Notes under the pieces: generated by a model | Seen by the model: only the letters and a program-made list of their open reading frames with translations | Told to the model about the DNA's origin: nothing | Databases searched by the model: none | Assembly: GCA_964512045.1 (NCBI GenBank) | Contig: CAZEJK010000285.1 | Location: forward strand, 1-6,507 | Source of the DNA: CAZEJK01 sp964512045 | GTDB taxonomy: Bacteria; Acidobacteriota; Thermoanaerobaculia; Thermoanaerobaculales; Sulfomarinibacteraceae | Direction of reading: 5' to 3' | Length of the DNA stretch: 6,507 bases | Shown here: positions 6,094 through 6,507 of the stretch, piece after piece | Numbering within the stretch: position 1 is the stretch's first letter | How the letters are laid out: every line of letters begins with the position of its first letter | Program-made: the position numbers and the translations under genes

Positions 6094-6195
6094 CCTGGCC
6101 GCGAGCTGTTCGGCGTCCTCGCCGGCGTACCGTTCCCCGAGGTGCTCGCGAGGGTCCGAGCCAACGAGCCACCGGGGTGATCGGGCGGGCTCGCA
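6091..6195 (+). repeat. recQ 3'-end direct repeat, copy 2 (gene fragment)
   Basis: From codon 6100 to the TGA at 6178-6180 this encodes RELFGVLAGVPFPEVLARVR followed by ANEPPG and a stop. It matches the C-terminus of recQ at 19 of 26 residues and 68 of 81 bases; similarity continues about 15 bases past the stop. It has no start codon and no recQ sequence upstream: homology begins exactly at the ATPase stop, apart from a one-base insertion near 6096. Of 13 base differences in the shared codons, 2, 6 and 5 fall at codon positions 1, 2 and 3, so at least one copy seems to have changed without coding constraint. It is a displaced or eroded recQ end. Confidence 0.8.
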
Positions 6196-6348
6196 GGAGC
6201 GAAGCGCAGCCACCACGCACGAACCCGGACCCTGTGCTGGACCCGGAGCCGGTCCCGGCGCCGGCTATCCGGAAGCCGGCCCGCGGTCCCCGGCGAGGCA
6301 GCGACGGATGTGGTCTTCGCTGAGGCCGCAGGGGTAAACAGTGCCAGG
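6196..6348. other. Non-coding stretch with GC hairpin upstream of the transposase
   Basis: No supported gene lies here. The main feature is a strong hairpin, GCCGGCT (6260-6266), loop ATCCGGA, AGCCGGC (6274-6280), inside a run of GGNCCCGG-like units. Y1 transposases of the RAYT type act on short REP palindromes near their own gene, so this could be a REP-like element. With only one such hairpin visible, that is a suggestion only. Confidence 0.35.
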
Positions 6349-6366
6349 TCAGACGATTCAGACGAT
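6349..6366. repeat. Tandem 9-bp repeat upstream of the transposase
   Basis: TCAGACGAT occurs twice in direct tandem (6349-6357 and 6358-6366), about 30 bases upstream of the transposase start. It may be part of its promoter or a binding site; no clear -35/-10 pair could be assigned. Confidence 0.4.
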
Positions 6367-6374
6367 CTTGTGAT

Positions 6375-6399
6375 ATCGTGAGCGCAGGAGGATCACGAT
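6375..6399 (+). promoter_or_regulatory. Hairpin presenting the transposase Shine-Dalgarno
   Basis: ATCGTGA (6375-6381) and TCACGAT (6393-6399) are perfectly complementary. The 11-base loop holds the Shine-Dalgarno AGGAGG (6386-6391), and the 3' arm covers the first two bases of the presumed ATT start (6398-6400). In RNA the start codon would be paired, which could keep translation low. It might alternatively be DNA bound by the transposase. Confidence 0.45.
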
Positions 6400-6507
6400 T
6401 CCAAGAGCGCCGCGGATTCTGATCGAAGGCGGGCTGTACCACGTGTACAACAGGTTCGCGCGGGGCGAGGATGTGTTTGCCGATCCTGAGGAGGCGATCA
6501 CGTTTCT
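6398..6507 (+). CDS. Y1/RAYT-like (REP-associated) transposase, 5' end only
   Basis: The final 110 bases read (I/M)PRAPRILIEGGLYHVYNR then FARGEDVFADPEEA, the characteristic N-terminus of single-stranded-DNA transposases of the Y1 family in the REP-associated (RAYT) branch, which usually begin M-P-R. The catalytic HUH motif and Tyr lie beyond the window. An ideal Shine-Dalgarno AGGAGG ends 6 bases before 6398, exactly where the initiator Met is expected, but the codon is ATT. There is no in-frame ATG, GTG or TTG between the upstream stop (6371) and this point. ATT can initiate at low efficiency in bacteria; alternatively an ATG mutated and the gene is silenced. Confidence 0.7.
   Translation, partial: MPRAPRILIEGGLYHVYNRFARGEDVFADPEEAITF

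Noticed and set aside
6196..6340. Minus-strand peptide 'CGLSEDHIRRCLAGDRG' resembling the end of a small protein
   Set aside because: No start, no upstream homologous region and no family match that I can name; too short to support.
6091..6351. TGACCTGGC (6091-6099) and its reverse complement (6343-6351) as terminal inverted repeats of a small element
   Set aside because: Nine bases over about 260 bp is not far from chance in this composition; no target-site duplication or extended match is present.
5690..6442. Minus-strand open frame spanning the ATPase end and the intergenic region
   Set aside because: It crosses the ATPase coding region and the recQ tail and is Arg/Pro-rich without motifs. 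Its resemblance to another minus-strand frame only reflects the recQ-tail repeat.
1..6507. tRNA, rRNA, CRISPR array or integrase gene
   Set aside because: No cloverleaf, rRNA signature, repeat-spacer array or tyrosine/serine recombinase motif was found in any frame.

Overview
The window is GC-rich, with strong third-position GC in the coding frames, and looks like an accessory region of a high-GC bacterium. Several genes lack a Shine-Dalgarno and have a -10-like hexamer that would place transcription start at or next to the start codon. That pattern, together with dense VapBC-type modules, fits Actinomycetota or a similar leaderless-rich phylum. I cannot assign a genus.

Layout. At the left edge is the 5' end of a Uma2-family gene reading leftward, divergent from a recQ-family helicase gene on the + strand. 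All helicase motifs of recQ are intact, but just after motif VI the frame shifts and about 16-17 expected residues are missing, so the gene is broken near nt 1130 (residue about 333). Downstream lies a dense toxin-antitoxin block. It holds a FitAB/VapBC-like pair (+), a RelE-type toxin with a Phd/HTH antitoxin (-, toxin first), a 5'-truncated vapC lacking its first catalytic Asp and any antitoxin (+), and a second complete VapBC pair (-). A COG1373-type ATPase (AAA_14/DUF4143) follows on the + strand. The window ends in the first 36 codons of a Y1/RAYT-like transposase that appears to start with ATT.

The most unusual feature ties the ends together. The last 26 codons of recQ plus about 15 bases beyond its stop recur, about 84% identical, immediately after the ATPase and about 4.15 kb away. 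This second copy has no start and no upstream recQ sequence. The toxin-antitoxin/ATPase block is therefore bracketed by two diverged recQ 3' ends, as expected if an accessory segment had entered at the end of recQ, or if a second recQ copy had been eroded to a scar. No integrase is visible.

Each intact toxin-antitoxin module has its own putative operator. The FitA-like gene has a near-perfect 25-bp palindrome over its -10 and start codon. The RelE/HTH pair has a 9-bp inverted repeat whose arms are about three helical turns apart around the promoter. The VapB gene has three direct TGATRC repeats spaced exactly 8 bp. These fit autoregulation by the encoded antitoxins, but this is inferred from sequence only.
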